Of a DNA stretch of 64,000 nucleotides, positions 14,601-29,700 are shown piece after piece. Position 1 is the first letter of the stretch. Every line of letters begins with the position of its first letter. Origin of the DNA: Oasisia sp. SBJ-2009. Its lineage: Eukaryota > Annelida > Polychaeta > Sabellida > Siboglinidae. A program made the translations under genes and the position numbers. The DNA lies in contig OZ024861.1 of assembly GCA_964017155.1 (NCBI GenBank), forward strand, positions 32,200,377-32,264,376, written 5' to 3'. The notes beneath the pieces are model-generated. The model saw only the letters and a list, made by a program, of their open reading frames with translations. It was not told where the DNA came from and did no database searches.

Positions 14601-17600
14601 TAAAACAAATTACCTGCATCTTTTATTAAGGAGACCCGCGGGTCGAGAAATTAATAAAAATACGTTTTTCAGATCATGTCATTTTCACATGCATTGACAT
14701 CTTATAGAGCTCTGTGCAAGAGCATATTTCAATATTTGAAGAATAAATACCAATAAAAACATCATTTATAACATGCCCCTCGTTCTTCAAGAAGCACAAT
14801 CTAGCGTGGTAGCCATTTTTAAATGTCCGGGAATGACTAAAAAGAATGTTCGAGTCCAGAGACATGCCGCCTAGTAAATCCGCCATGTTTGTAACCGTCT
14901 TGTCCGGAAGTTTACGCGTAACCGGATGTGGTGTTCTGGGAGTTCTAGAATATAATTATATGCATCTATTGTGGGAAAATGAATGCGACCTCTACTGCCA
15001 TATAAGGATTTGTTACGCGATCCACGGCTCATTATAATATCGCGTAGATTTCTAATCCAATGAACGCGCGGGGCGCTCCAATGATCGCATCATCGCCCAA
15101 TCAGCGCCGTTTCCGGCAGCTGCAGGATGGGTTAGCAAATGGCGTCGACCGGGAAAAAGTTTACCACTCGACATGGATTTGGGCTCAAAAAGAGAAAGAG
15201 GAATAGAGGTGGAGCCGGCAGACCAACGACGACAGGTGTGTAAATATAAAATGCACAATCGTAGTGTAACAGATCTTAGTATATTGCTAAAAATAATGCG
15301 TAAATGGACTTTATGACCGACAGAGACCGTGGGCATGGCAACATGTAAACAACGCTGTCGTTAGTAACGCTTACGTTTAGGCTTTTCCCGCCTTTAGCAA
15401 AGTATCCAAGACCAAGGTGCGTGCCACTGGTAGTTTAGCACTAGATTTGGCAATAAATATCTAGTTGTTTACTGATAATAATATGTTTAATAATACATTT
15501 CATGATTCTCATTTTCATGATTTGTTATTTTGGAATATTTTTTATTTCAAAACTAAAACATTTTGGCATGGCTATTCAGCATTCCTAATTATGGCTGTAG
15601 CTTATACAACTAACCTAGATGGCTATAATTAAATATAATTTCATGGCTATTTGCTATAAACAGGCATAGTGGCAGTAGTAATTATATTTATTTTGTACAA
15701 GTTGTACAGTAAATCACGACAGTCACATAATACAATCAGCATTGCTAAAATGAGTTGTTTCATTGTTTCAGCAACAGATGAAGTGACACCCAACGATAGC
15801 TATCTGTCCCTCACTTCACTTCACTCCGCATCTGCCAGTCACCGCAAGATGGTATTGCTGTCACCTCCAGACAAACTAGTGGAGACTGCCTCAACTTCTG
15901 CACCACCAGACGACCACTTTGTGCTGCTTCACACCGCGAAGTTGAACCAACTTGTTGGTACACTTGCATGCCCGCAGTGCAGCGCTGAAGGAATTCATGT
16001 TGCAGAAACTGACGTGAAAGGCTATGCTGTGCAACTTTGCTTGATATGCGACACCTGTGGCACCGATCTGTCAAGTGTCTATTCATCGCCAAAGCTGCCG
16101 ACATGCGACAACCCTACTCGCCAGCCATATATGATCAACCACCTTGCAGTTCTTGCAGCACGTGAAGGTGGCATCAACCAGACAGGGCTGGTGAGGCTGA
16201 CAACGCTGATGAACATCAAGGGTGGTGTCCACCACAAAACTTTCAGCTCGATCTCCGACACGCTGAAACAGAAGATGTTTGGTACTGCGTCAGCTGCCAT
16301 GGTTGAGGCCCATGACACCGTACGACGTGTCTACCAAGAGATCCATGGACCTTGTGATGGACCACTGCACATTTCAGTGAGCTATGATGGCTCCTGGAAG
16401 ACCAGAGGCTTCAATTCTCTCTTTGGTGTTGGCTTCGTAATTGAAGTGGTGACGGGACTAGTCATAGACTATGTTGTGCGCTCCAAATACTGTGTGGAGT
16501 GTACACTAGTCGGAAGCAAGTTGGACGGCGAGGAGAAGGAGCAATGGCTGGAGATCCATGAGGGCCACTGTGATGTCAACCACACTGGCTCCAGTGGTTC
16601 GATGGAGGTGGAAGCTGCCAAGGTGATGTGGGCAAGGTCCATGGACTTGATGGGGGCCCAGCATACATCCATCCTCGGCGATGGTGATGCTGCAGTTATG
16701 TCCGCACTAAATACCATGAAACCGTATGGTGCTGACCCCATCCAGAAACATGAATGCATCAATCATATGTCTAAGAGGATGTACAAGGGACTTGAAAAGG
16801 TGGTGAAAGAGTCGGCAGGCAAGGGCAAGGGACAGGGCTTGAGTGGGAAAGGAAAGCTGACTGTCTCGAGAATGAAAGCCTGGTCGCAGTACTATAGGAA
16901 CGCGATTGTGAAACACGCCCCCGACGTCGATGCAACCCGTCATGCCATTTGGGCTATCCTTTTTCACAGTCTTTCGACCACTGACGACCCACACCATGCC
17001 CACTGCGACCTCGACTGGTGCTACTACCAGCAAGCCCTAGCCGAGGGAACCGACCCTGACGAGAAGAGGAAGCATGCTAAGCATGACAGCCCTCTCCCCA
17101 GGGATGCATCGGAGTGCCTCCTCCCTCTCTTTGAGCGCCTATCCGACCCTGCATTGCTGTCTCGGTGCATGTCACTCGGGACATCTAATGCAAACGAGTC
17201 CCTGCATGCAGTGGTTTGGAGGAGAGCCCACAAAGCAGTGTTCAGCTCAAGAACGACAGTGGAAATTGCAGTGGCCATGGGCGTGACTCAGTTCAACCAG
17301 GGATCTGAGATGTTGGTCAGCGCCACTCAGGCAGTCGCTCCACAAGCTGCAACAAGTTCACAGTTATTGAACCTGACAGTGAAACAGGACCTCACTCGCC
17401 TACGAAAGGCTGACATTGCAGTCAAAGAAGAAACCCGGTCAAGCAGGAAGAGGAAGGCCCTGCTAAAGGTGCAGATGCACGACAAACTGTGTGAGGAGGA
17501 GGGTCACCTGTATGACGCTGGTGCCTGGTAGTCGTGTCCGTGTCAGGCAGACACTTATAAACAAGGCTGACACAATAATAAAATGTTGTTCCTGTATGAA

Positions 17601-20600
17601 TCTGGTGCCTGGTAGTCATGTTCATTATGCAGACACCTATAAATGATTTAGTTAGTGATTATTATTTATTTCTAGGTGTGCTTTCAATATTATATGATAT
17701 GCTTTCGTTTTCTGTCATTTTCTCAAAATCACGTTTTTGAACATTTGTGAAATTTCAAATAATTATTCCCAAAAAACTATGAAAGATAGACATCTGATTT
17801 TTTCCCCATATGTTCACATGTTAGTGACACACACAATAAGACTCATTTGACCATGACAGTTGACTACTTGGGAGTTGTCAGATATGAAACACTACAGTTG
17901 ACCAACGTCCAAAAAACGTTATTTCTGAATAATCATTTTACAAGCATAGAACACATTAGATCTTTCAAGCTCAAACCACCTTATTGTATGGAGGGACATT
18001 CTAGCTAATGGATTTGAGCAGTTGCATGAGTCCACATGAAACCATTGACTCAGAATAATTTTTTTTTTTCACCCGTCTGTGTAATTTTAAAATGTCGGTT
18101 GCTATGGTAATACATATGCAAATGAGCTCAAATTGAATACGTATGCCAAATTTGGTTAAGATATATTGAGTTTTAACATAAATATGGCACATAGCTGTTT
18201 TCGAGTAGTTGGTACCCTTAAGAGTGAAATACTGAAATTGCTGATTTAGGGTAGGGCATGTTTTGAGTAAAACTTTAAAAAACATTTTTACTTGGAGACC
18301 TAACCTTAAACAAAAATAGAAAATCTGACCGCAAAGAAGAAACTATATTATTCCATCTGAAAGGTATAATGAATGTTGAAAAGAAAACAAATTGGCAGGT
18401 TGTTATAGACATAGTTATGCCTCCTACATCTGTGTTAGGACACACTGCTGTCAGTCACTGCTGGGGTCATCCATGTCGTGATAGTGACAGTGACATTCTC
18501 ATTATTGTAACTATGCATGGCTGACTACGTTACCCCGATTCAGATTGGCACGGAGGAGGAACCATTCCAGCACAAAGGAATCATCACCATGTATGGAGAA
18601 GTACGTTCAAAGGAACTGCCTGTGTATGGTGCCAAGACACTCGCTGTTCGCCATGGAACACTGGAACTTCATGGTAGGCATAGTAACATGATCTAAACAT
18701 TATTTCTCTCTGAAGGAATATGATGGAGTCTTCATGTTGCAACAATATATACACTAGCTCAACTGATCAATTATATATAATGGCCGGCTAGTATATTATA
18801 ACAACATAATGTGCACTTTGTAGTTACATAGTAGTTACGTATATTAAGTGTAACCAAAACAAATTATGAAACCGTTTCAGTTAAACAGTTCAAAGCATTT
18901 TATTGTGCATAGGTTTCCATAAATGATTAAGTTTAATTGTAAATATGTAATTGTTAGTATATCGGTAACTAGTGCTTGTGCTAGTGTGATAAATATATAG
19001 TCCTTGATACAGTTCTATCCTGTAAATGATACCAATTGAAATAGAACTACCAGTTTGAAAACATTGCTTTAGATCCAGTAACAAAGTAATCCAATGTATG
19101 TATGTATGTGTGTGTGACCACAGGTAGGCCGACACCTGTCACCTGGACGTTGTTAGCAGAGACAATTGCAGCCGGAGCCACAGAGATAAAGCTGCAGGTG
19201 CCAGTGACCTGGTCTGTTGGTGATGAGATCGTCATTGCATCCACTGGTGGACATATAAGCCAGAAGGAGAACGAAAAATGCACCATCGCATCTGTATCTA
19301 GTGACCAGATGACCTTGACATTGACCAAGGCACTTGAGTATGTCCATCTTGGTGAGACACAGACCTTTGACGGGGGTGTCACCTTGGAGACAAGGGCAGA
19401 GGTCGGACTGCTCACACACAATGTGGTTGTGCGAGGTTCTAATCTGAAGGACTGGAATGACAAGATCGAGGCCTGTCCAGATGGCTTTGATCCAGGTAAA
19501 TTGAATTTATCAAATGTGACTCATCTTAACAAAATCGGTCGGATGTCAGTAATTTTCAAAATTGAGTTATTAGTACCACTGGAAAGAGCATAATATCTGC
19601 TTTCATATGGTATATCATGCTAGAAGATATCTCGATTCTAGCCGAAGTTATAGCTTGACAAACATGTGTGGGGTAGAAACCTTCAAAGTAAGAAAATGGC
19701 CTTCAAAGTTGATGCAAAATATTTGTTAAGTTTCATGGAATGTACCTTAGTTACCATGGACCGATCTTTTTGAAACTTGGCATGTTGGAAGATAATGTCA
19801 TTCTTAAGATACCGTGTTAATATGAACACAAACTGTTTATTAGAAAAACAATTGCAGATTAATTAATAATTTATGCAATTACCTTCGTTGTTAACTTAAG
19901 AAAAGCGAACAAACTGGTGTTTATGCCTTGGTTAGGATGGACATATCTGGCTGAAATTTGGACAACTCAAAGATAGTATAATTTTCATGATATTGCATTT
20001 GCTTTTCCCAATTCCTCATCCGGAGAATCTGACACCGTCTCTACGGATCGGTCAGCGCGACTTGCGTAGCCGTGCCGTGTCGTAATCATTCTCACGAAAG
20101 TTGAATTCAATATTCGCCTTCGTCAGTGATGTAGTTCGCAAAATTGTCATCCTCGTCATCGTCCGCCACGCTTTCATCAGTCACTTCCTCCAAAAAGTAC
20201 TCCGGTCGCCTCAATCAAACTATCTATTTGTGCCCGATCACTTGCATCAGAGTTTAACTACTTCGCCACACTGCACGCCATTTTTCACTTCTTGTTCACT
20301 CGCTAACTAGGTCAGCAGTGACGCGATATAAATACACGGTGCGCGCATGCGGTTATGCAAATGTTCCACGCTGGACCAATGAGAACGGTTGCCGGAGCTG
20401 TTGCTACCATGTGACCCCGGTTTGTTTACCACAGTTCAACGAATAGGGGGTCTATTCCAAGCGTTCTGGAGGCCGGACAATGCATGCATTAGCATAGATA
20501 TGACCATATATGGACAGATGAAGCGTTATGATAGTGATACCCGTTATGATAGGGATCGTCCCAAAATTAGCGGCAAAGAATGCGCGCAATTACTGGCATT

Positions 20601-23600
20601 TTAGGCTTTGTTTTATGGAAATGGAGCGGTACACTTAGCACAGCTCTACGCAAATGTCTTTAAAATATATGAAACAGAGTTAGTTAGATGATAACAAGTG
20701 TGGCAATCGATAAAACGAATACTAAAGAATTATTTTCAGGGAAAATCTCAAAATTGACGAATGCCCGATTTTTTCACAAAATCGGCATTTACAGAAAATC
20801 TGATTTACCGACATCCGACCGCTTTTGTTAAGATGAGTCACAAATGGTGTTATTATGTAATGTCAATAATGCCTAATTTGACACTAATAGTCATACAACA
20901 ATAACCGTTTTAAATATATTATAACCCCATCTCTAATTCTAACCTTTAAGCTCACACAACTTTGCATTGAATTTTTTACTTTCTTAAAAACAATATCTTG
21001 CATGATATTTGCTACTTTTAACATTTCCTTCTCTTAGTTGGCAAGGCAAACAAAACACAGTCGCAACAGATATGATGCAAGGGGTGTTTGTTGGCTTAGT
21101 TACTTAAATACCTGCCAGGGATGCATTCTAAGTTTTGCACAGATGACAGACCAATGCACTTGTTGTAATGCATGCATGTTCATAGTAATGTGTTTAGTTC
21201 ATGCATACATGTTGACGTGTTGATAGTCATGTTTTTGTCAGAACTATCAGTAAATTCTAATGGTTTGTTGTAGGTGAGTTTGCGACACAAACATGCTTCC
21301 AGGGTCGCTTTGGAGAGGAGATTGGTAGTGACCAGTTCGGGTCACAGATTATGTTCCACCAGCAGGAGTTGAATGCAGGAGAAGTGGTTGGCCACATTGA
21401 ACACATTGAGATCACATACGCAGGACAAGCGTTCCGTCTTGGTCGCTACCCCATCCATTTCCACATCAACGGGGACATGAATGGATCGTATGTGCGAGGC
21501 TGTGCAATACATCACACATTTAACCGAGCCGTCAACATTCACCACACTGATAACATCTTGGTTGAGAACAACGTCGTGTATGATGTGATGGGTGGTGCCC
21601 TTTTCCTCGAAGACAGCATTGAAGTTGGCAACATCTTCCAGTACAATCTTGCCATATTTGTGCGCTCGAGCTCAAGTCTGCTCAATGATGACATCACACC
21701 AGCTGGGTTCTGGATCACGCACCCAGACAACATTGTTCGACACAATCACGTGGCAGGAGGCACACACTTTGGCTTCTGGTATCGCATGTTGGACCACCCC
21801 CAGGGTCCATCCTATACCCCTGACATCTGCCCACAGAATGTCCCACTTGGAGAGTTCTACAACAACACAGTGCACTCTGTAGGCTGGTATGGCTTGTGGG
21901 TGTTTGAGTATTACACCCCAAAGGTTGGGGGTAAGTGTGGCGCTACTGTCCCAGCCCCAGCCGTCTTCAGGAATCTGACAACCTGGAACAGTTTCCGTGG
22001 TGCTGAATGGGTTGAGGCGTATCCCATGCAGTTCCATGGCTTTGTACTGGCCAACAACTTCATGGCAGGCACAGAGCACTATTTCAACCGAGGCATAGCA
22101 CCACAGTACACAGAGGATGGAGCTATGGTGAAAGACACTGTTATCATTGCCCACCTCAACTCTCCCAACCACCCGCCCTGCACAAAGCGTGGCATTGTAC
22201 TGCCACTTGATGGCGGACTTCTATACGATGGAATCACATTTGTGAACTTTGACGGTGAGAGAAATGGAAATCATATATGTTCGGGCATTGGCACGGTGAA
22301 GATTGTCTGCATTTGTCACGTTCTGTGCGCTGGGTACAACTACAAGTTCAAGAACATCAAATGGCTCAACTCCAGCAAGAAGGCATTCTGGGAATGGGAG
22401 CATCAGGCAGAACTTGAGGACTTGGACGGCACTCTCACTGGCCGTGGTGCCGGTGCACGTGCCATGGCCAAGAGCAATCTCTTCCCCTCACAGTGCGTTA
22501 AAGAAACAGAGTGGAGTCCCAACATGGAAGGTATGGTCTGTCGTGGTGATGACGAGGCCATTGATGTAATCCGCTGGAGCTTCAATGATGCGAAACCAGA
22601 GACTCTGATGTTCAAGGACTTACGAGTGCAGAACAAATATGGCACAAGTATCACAAAGTTCCGAGCAAAGGGCAACTCGTTTCCATCTGGCTGGATGCTG
22701 CTGCTGGTGTCTGGTCTACCACACAACATCAGCTTCATCAACATGGAGCACATCGCCAACATCTCCTATAGGGGGAAGTTCTATGGACTTGAGGTAGGCA
22801 TAGCCATGTTGAGTCTGGCTTGGACATAGGTAGATATGTACTGTCTAGATAAGCCAGACATAATCTTGAGTGTTCTGTAAGGTCAGAGAAAGGGGTGATT
22901 GTCCTGACAAGTTAGCAGAAGGCTTGAGTGTCTGGCCAGGGTAGAGGTGTATTGTTTAAGGTCACTTTGAAACTTGTAAAAAAAAATAAGATTGTGGTGC
23001 CAGGAATACTTCAGTGCAGTTATATACTGCTGTGTCCTTTGTAATTTTGGACACTTCGTTAAATCTCACCAAATTTCACTTAATAATACCAATATGAGAA
23101 AAAATTGTGTGTTATTGTTAATACGGTTGAAGACTTCTAAGATATATTTGACTGGTATCCAGTGGAGTGAGTCTTACATTCATACTGAACCTAATAATTA
23201 CTTTGGATGAAATGGATACATTTCATGAATGCAGTGTTTTTCTAAATTGTAACTTCTCTAACACAATATCCATATTTTCTTATAGGATGATGCGTATGTG
23301 ATTGTACAACATCCAGTGATGCAAGACATATATGATGAGTTTGTTGTGGAAGAGAGGGTTGGTCCATCACGAAACTACACCAAGACAGAGCCCTTGACAT
23401 ATGAGAACAGTCTCAATGGTGATACGTACTTCACGAATGAATCGAAGTTGCTGACATATATGAGTGAGTGGAACCTATCTATGTCTGTCCAACAATTCTA
23501 ATGTTTTCAGTTTCTTTTCTATTTCTCTGGTTTGTTCACCCATAATTCAGTACTGATAGTTAGTCATTGTTGAATTATAAATTTCTGTTTCATGTTGTTT

Positions 23601-26070
23601 GCAATTGGTATTTTAATTATTTATGTCTCCGATTTGTGTTTTTACCTAATTTCTTCTAGCTGACTAATTAATTTATAATTATTATTATCTTATTTAACAA
23701 GATTTATCTTGTGAAAGGTATGTAACATTTGGTGACTTATTTTTATTTCTAGGTACATGTAGTTTCAGTTATATAAACTCTCAGTATTATTTTCTGTCAT
23801 GTTGACTATCCAAATTTCTCTTTTTTGTGGAAACAAATTGCCATCATACAATTTCTCTCCATATGTGCTATTCAGTTTCGGACAAGCCAAAGATCACAAA
23901 ATTTCATCTGAACCGCCCAATACTCTTGAAAGCCATCAAGTGCTTCTACCGCGGCTGTAAGCGTCCTGAGGTGGTGGAAGGCCCTCCTGTCGCTACTGGA
24001 CGACCAAAGGATGCCAAGATGTGGTCAGACCCTGCTACGTGGGAGAATGGTCTGCCAGGCAACGACACGGATGTCACAATCAAAGGTAGGAGATAAGTTA
24101 CCAGTCATATTTTTTTGGATCTAAAGTTGACTCCCCAAAATAATTACATTAAGATGTTAGTTTGACAAATGAATGACACATTTAGTGTGAGGCATCACTA
24201 ATCAGTTCTTGTACATGCCAACAGAGGGAGACTGGGTGGTGGCGGACACGGCACTTCCCAGGATGAACAAGTTAAACATTTACGGCACACTTGAGATTGA
24301 TGATCAGAAGGACCCAGCCACAGGACGTGTTCGTGAGTTTGTCCTTGAAGCCACCTACATCTACATCCGCGGGGGACGGCTCCTGGCAGGGTGGGAGGAT
24401 TCTCCCTTCACCGGGAAGCTCGACATTCTCCTCAATGGCAACCATCATACTCGCAACTACCCCAGGGAGGATGGGCCTGTCATTGGCTCCAAAGTCATTG
24501 GTAGGTTGTACAGTAAAGCTATTTTTTTTATTTGAAGATAAATTTACCAATATAAAATGTATTGTATAGTTTAAATTATTCCTTAGACGTTGTTGTCATG
24601 ACAATCTCATGACAAACATCAAATTACCTGATAAGAGGATTATGTTTATATTTACACATTTAGCTATTCATTTCACTCATTTACTGTTTAAGTATTTTTA
24701 TATGCCTTGAATTGTTTTCTTCCATCATCCAGAGGTACATTTGCCATACTTTGAATAAGCCTCAATAGATACAAAATATTGTAATGTTTATAACATTGCA
24801 AATCTATGAAAATTTCAGCTGTCTTTGGTGGCCTTGACCTGTTTGGGGCACCTCGCACCATCACCTGGACCCACCTGGCGAGAACGGCTGACAGTGGGTC
24901 AGAGATTATCACCTTGGAGATAGCGGTTGACTGGAATGTAGGTGATGAGATTGTCATGACAACAACTAGCTTCAACCCATGGGAGACGGAGACATTCCAG
25001 ATTGCATCAGTGTCAGGAGACATGAAGACTCTCACTCTGAATGCCAGTCTACAGTACAAGCATCTCTGTAAGTTGTTAAGTTATGCAGTACAGTACTGGG
25101 TGGGTATTTTAGCAAAGTGTAATCTATGGTAAGAAACTCTTTACAATACTGTACAGTGTACACCACAGGTGATGTTTGAAGCAAAACTATGTAGCAGATG
25201 TTACCTTTAGTAGGTAAACGTGATCTGTGAACATGTGAAATATTGGGTGCCGTTCTGACAGTTGTGGCATTCTCTTGGCAGCCTTTGCGGAGAGTGTGGG
25301 AGGCGTGTCGTATGAGATCAAGGCCGAAGTAGGACTTCTCTCTCGAAATATCCGCATCATTGGGGCTGACTACAGTGACATGTTCTCTGAGTCTTTTGGG
25401 GCTCGTGTGATTGTTGGAATGCAGACAGAACTTGACGAAAATGGAAACCCTAAACCCCACGTGGGTAAGTAAAATTTAAGTATTATAAAGAGGTTTGCTT
25501 ATAAAACTGGTCACAAATAATAGGTTTGTAGATGTGGTTAAGCTACATGATTTAGTTACACCAGTCAATCAGAGAGATATATTTCCTCAAGGTCAGGGAA
25601 AAGTATGATAATTTTTTTATGTGGATCACACAATAGGGAATATTGCCATCCCTCAGGGGAAGATTTGTTATCAATCATGTTCAAACATTGATAACTTAGA
25701 GCGTTAACTTGATCATATATATAAAAAGGCAGTTCTTAAATAGCGCAATATCCAGTCCTCAGGACCGCTCAAAGCGCTTTACACTTTACTTCCCTGACAG
25801 ACCTGTTCACTCAGACACCATCTCGGCTTCTCTGGGAAGCATCCAGCCATATGCTACAATGAATGCGCGAAGGCTGCTCGTACACATATCCACCACTGTC
25901 TGTAGCCAGGTACTCATTTATTCAGCTGAGTGAACTGGAGCAATGTAGAGTGAAAAAACTTGCCCAAGGTTTTAACGCCGCAGCCAGGATTCAAACCCGG
26001 GTTCTCGTAGTCGAGAGTCCGAAGCTCTACCCCTGAGCCACTGCACTCATATAGTGGCTCAGGGGTAGAG

Positions 26071-26103
<33 letters not shown>

Positions 26104-26108
26104 GTATA

Positions 26109-26160
<52 letters not shown>

Positions 26161-26701
26161 CTAACTTGTATGGGACATGATGGTCAAGCAGTAGATAGCC
26201 AGACTGTTGACTATTGAACCCATCATTGGATGGCTATATCAGAATTTGGGCTGTTTCGTTCAACCGTATTTTCTTGAGAGAAGTGGAATTCAAGTATGAC
26301 ATGTTTGAATATGTTGATGGTGACGTACATCTCATTTACACTTTGATGTATTGGTCTCTCCATCAGGGTATGCACGACTCTCAAACGTTGAGTTCCTACA
26401 CAGCGGGCAAGAGGGCTTTCGTGCAAAACATGATGCCCGATTCTCTGTGACATTCTACGATATTGGCAAGGTCAGCACAACTCGCCCGTCCTACGTGACA
26501 AAGTGTGCGTTCCACAATGGATTGTCCACGGCAATTGGAGTGTTTGATACCCATGACCTGGAGGTTGTCAACAACGTCATCCATCACACTGTCGGTTCTG
26601 GTTAGTGTAGTGTATTAGAAGAGTATGGATAGAGATATATGTACTCTCCTTTATAATCATGCATGTTAGAACACATGCATCCTTGTATGCACGCATGCAC
26701 A

Positions 26702-26755
<54 letters not shown>

Positions 26756-29700
26756 ACACACCATGCCTCACAACATGAATTTTATTTGAATTTATTGACA
26801 TCGCTTAGGTCAACCTAACCAATGTCCATAAAAGAAAGTGAAACACCCGACCTACTATTCAAATGCTTAACTTCTAATACATTAGATGCACCATCTTCTC
26901 AGTAGTAATATTTGTTTTCTGAATGGCAGTAAACCTTACAGAGAGCATCCAGAGTGAGCATCAGTAACAACACGTCCTGTCATTGGTACAAACTTGAAAC
27001 GTTTGGTATAATATGATTGAAATCAACAGACATAATTTGACACAACGCTGAAATGTAATAAATAGCAATGTTGTACCGAAGAAACAAAGTACTGATAGAT
27101 GCAGAACTGTTTCCAGTGACTGCCGCTTCTTTTTCAGGCATAATTGTGGCAGGAAACAACAATACGCTGCGTGACAACCTCCTGGCCCTGGCGTTGTTCC
27201 CCGGTTGTTACCAGGACCGATATGAGTCAGATTCGTTGGACTGGATGGCCAGCATCGAGGCCCAGAATGCAACAAACACAAGCTTAGTTGGCAATGTGGT
27301 TGCCGGGTCAGAACGCGCCGCCTACAGGCTTAATGGCGAATCATGCAACTTGGACGAAGCAACTTGGGCGAATAACACAGCTCACTCGACGGTTATGGGG
27401 CTGACAATGTGGCAGCCAGACTGCTTGAGACTTGAACTGTGTTCTCGCTTCAATGGATTCTATGTATACAAGTCATTCAGCTATGGATTCTACTCAAACT
27501 GCATATGCAGCATCTTCATTGAGAACTCAAAGTTTGTTGACAATGGCATGTCCATCTTCCCCTACATTAGGGAGCCTGATGCGAGAGAGCACGCATTCAA
27601 ACGCAAATTCCTCAAGGTCCGTGACAGTTTATTTGTGGGCGCCAGTGAGTCTTACAACTGTACAACAGATGTCATGCCAATGGAAGACTATGCTCACATC
27701 AGATTGTCGAAAACTGCCATATCATGGGCATTCCACCGTCACAACGGACGGATCGCCCTTGGCTGGCCCATGTTTTCTTCTGGAGACAACCTCGCCCCAA
27801 TGTTGGAACTCAATAACCCTCATGACCCACCAGCCCTCTATGGAAACATAATTTTCGAAGGTAAGCACTATTTATGAAACAGTCTGGTTTCTAATATGGC
27901 TTTGCTTCTTATTATTAAAACAAATTGAGCAATCAATCAGAGAACTTATAGGGAAAGCGAATAGCCTTTGTGAAAATGCAAAAAGTATGCTTGCATTTTT
28001 ATATAGAATTTTTGTTTTTACTAAAAGGACTATTTTTATTAGTTTTATATGAACTCATTAAACAAGTCACTGACAACTACACAACTGAACTGCCTCATAT
28101 TAATAGATCATAGGCTAGTTCAATTTTTTAAATATATTTTAGATAAAATGAATGGAAATTGTAATCACCTGTCAACTAGATCATAACATAGGACCTCTGT
28201 ACATGTACTACAACAGATCATACTGTTAATCCTAGATAAAGTTGTTGACTTAAGAACTCTCGTTTAGGTGTGACATTTGCCCACTTCAAGACAACTTGTG
28301 GCATGACTGATCGCATCTTTGCGACAAATCCAACTGGACCTGACGTAGAACACCCGATCTACATGAGTCGCAGTCAACTGATCGATGTTGTCGAGAAGAG
28401 CAAGATCTTTGCACACCATCCACAGCTTGAGTAAGTTGGTGGGACCAACTGTATTTGAGATAACCTGAGGCCATAAGTCCACTGTTGTGTGTCTTTTTTA
28501 ATGCCCTCAACAATACATCATTTGAATTGCTAACATTGATTGGTAAGATGGCATACTCTTATATACCCTGTCATTAGGTCTGCTTAGAACAACACTTTGG
28601 CAGGCTTCAATTGAGCTACGCGACCATACTTGACCTAGATAAACAAGGTGAATCTTCAAGGCCACTACCTGAGGCAATCGCGGTTTTGAGAGGATTCACT
28701 CGAGTAACTGACGTCATTAGCAGTGACCGTCAATAGGGAATGTAGGTCTGTACTACACAAGAAATGAATTAAACATTACTCGACATTATTAAATCATTTA
28801 AATATGTATTATAATAAAATATGTTAAAGTCACCACATTTTACATATTATTATCTAAGACCAATAAGAAGATGAACATAAAAATGTACACACTGAACAAC
28901 TGATTACTTTATTTAATTTATTTACATAAGGGGTTAATCTCTGTGATCACGATCATCGCTATTCAGTTGGATTACTCTCTTAGTACTGCATGCGCAGTGT
29001 AAATTGTCGTAAACCAGATACCATGTAGAGTTACGAAGTAACCCAAGTAGGCCCATCGAAGTCGGCCTTTATCTCTGGCAGACCTGTTTAGCTTAAAACC
29101 ATCTCAACCTCTCCAGGAAACACTCAGCCCGCTGTAGTTACTGTGAGGACTGTTCTTGTATAAGTGTCCACCTCTGTGAATAGTCACGTCTCATTCACAC
29201 AGCTGAGTAATCTGGAGCATTGCGGAGTAAATGGACTTGTCCAAAGCTGAAATGGCAACATGTCAATTTCATTGACCCCGGAAACCTTTCTTTGAAGGTC
29301 TAGTGTTCTTTGAAATGACAGCAAGAACATTTAATTGAACCCAGAAAGCCTTGCTTGAAGGCCTAATGCTCTAACCACTCCACCAATTCCTGGCCCTCTC
29401 TATACTTGTCTTGTGTGTCACTTTTCCAGATTTGTGACAGCAAACATGTGTGTTGACATGAGCTGTGATGCAAAAAAGAAACTACTCATCAAGGACCTTG
29501 ATGGGTCATTCTTTGGTACACCATCAAGCTACATTCCCGAGTCAGAGTATGAATACAATGGAGATCCGCGTCATGGTGTTGGTGACTACCGCATACCTAA
29601 GGCGATGCAGACTTTCCCTGGAAATGGCTCAAGAATGCCAATCACTGACGTTCTCTCGCTTCCAGGTGAGCTTAAATTATGTTTGCTATGTCCAATATTT

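Noticed and set aside
25960..26042. Possible tRNA gene on the minus strand
   Set aside because: Good A- and B-boxes, but it is the head of a SINE with a diverged sister at 29055; no acceptor stem closes.
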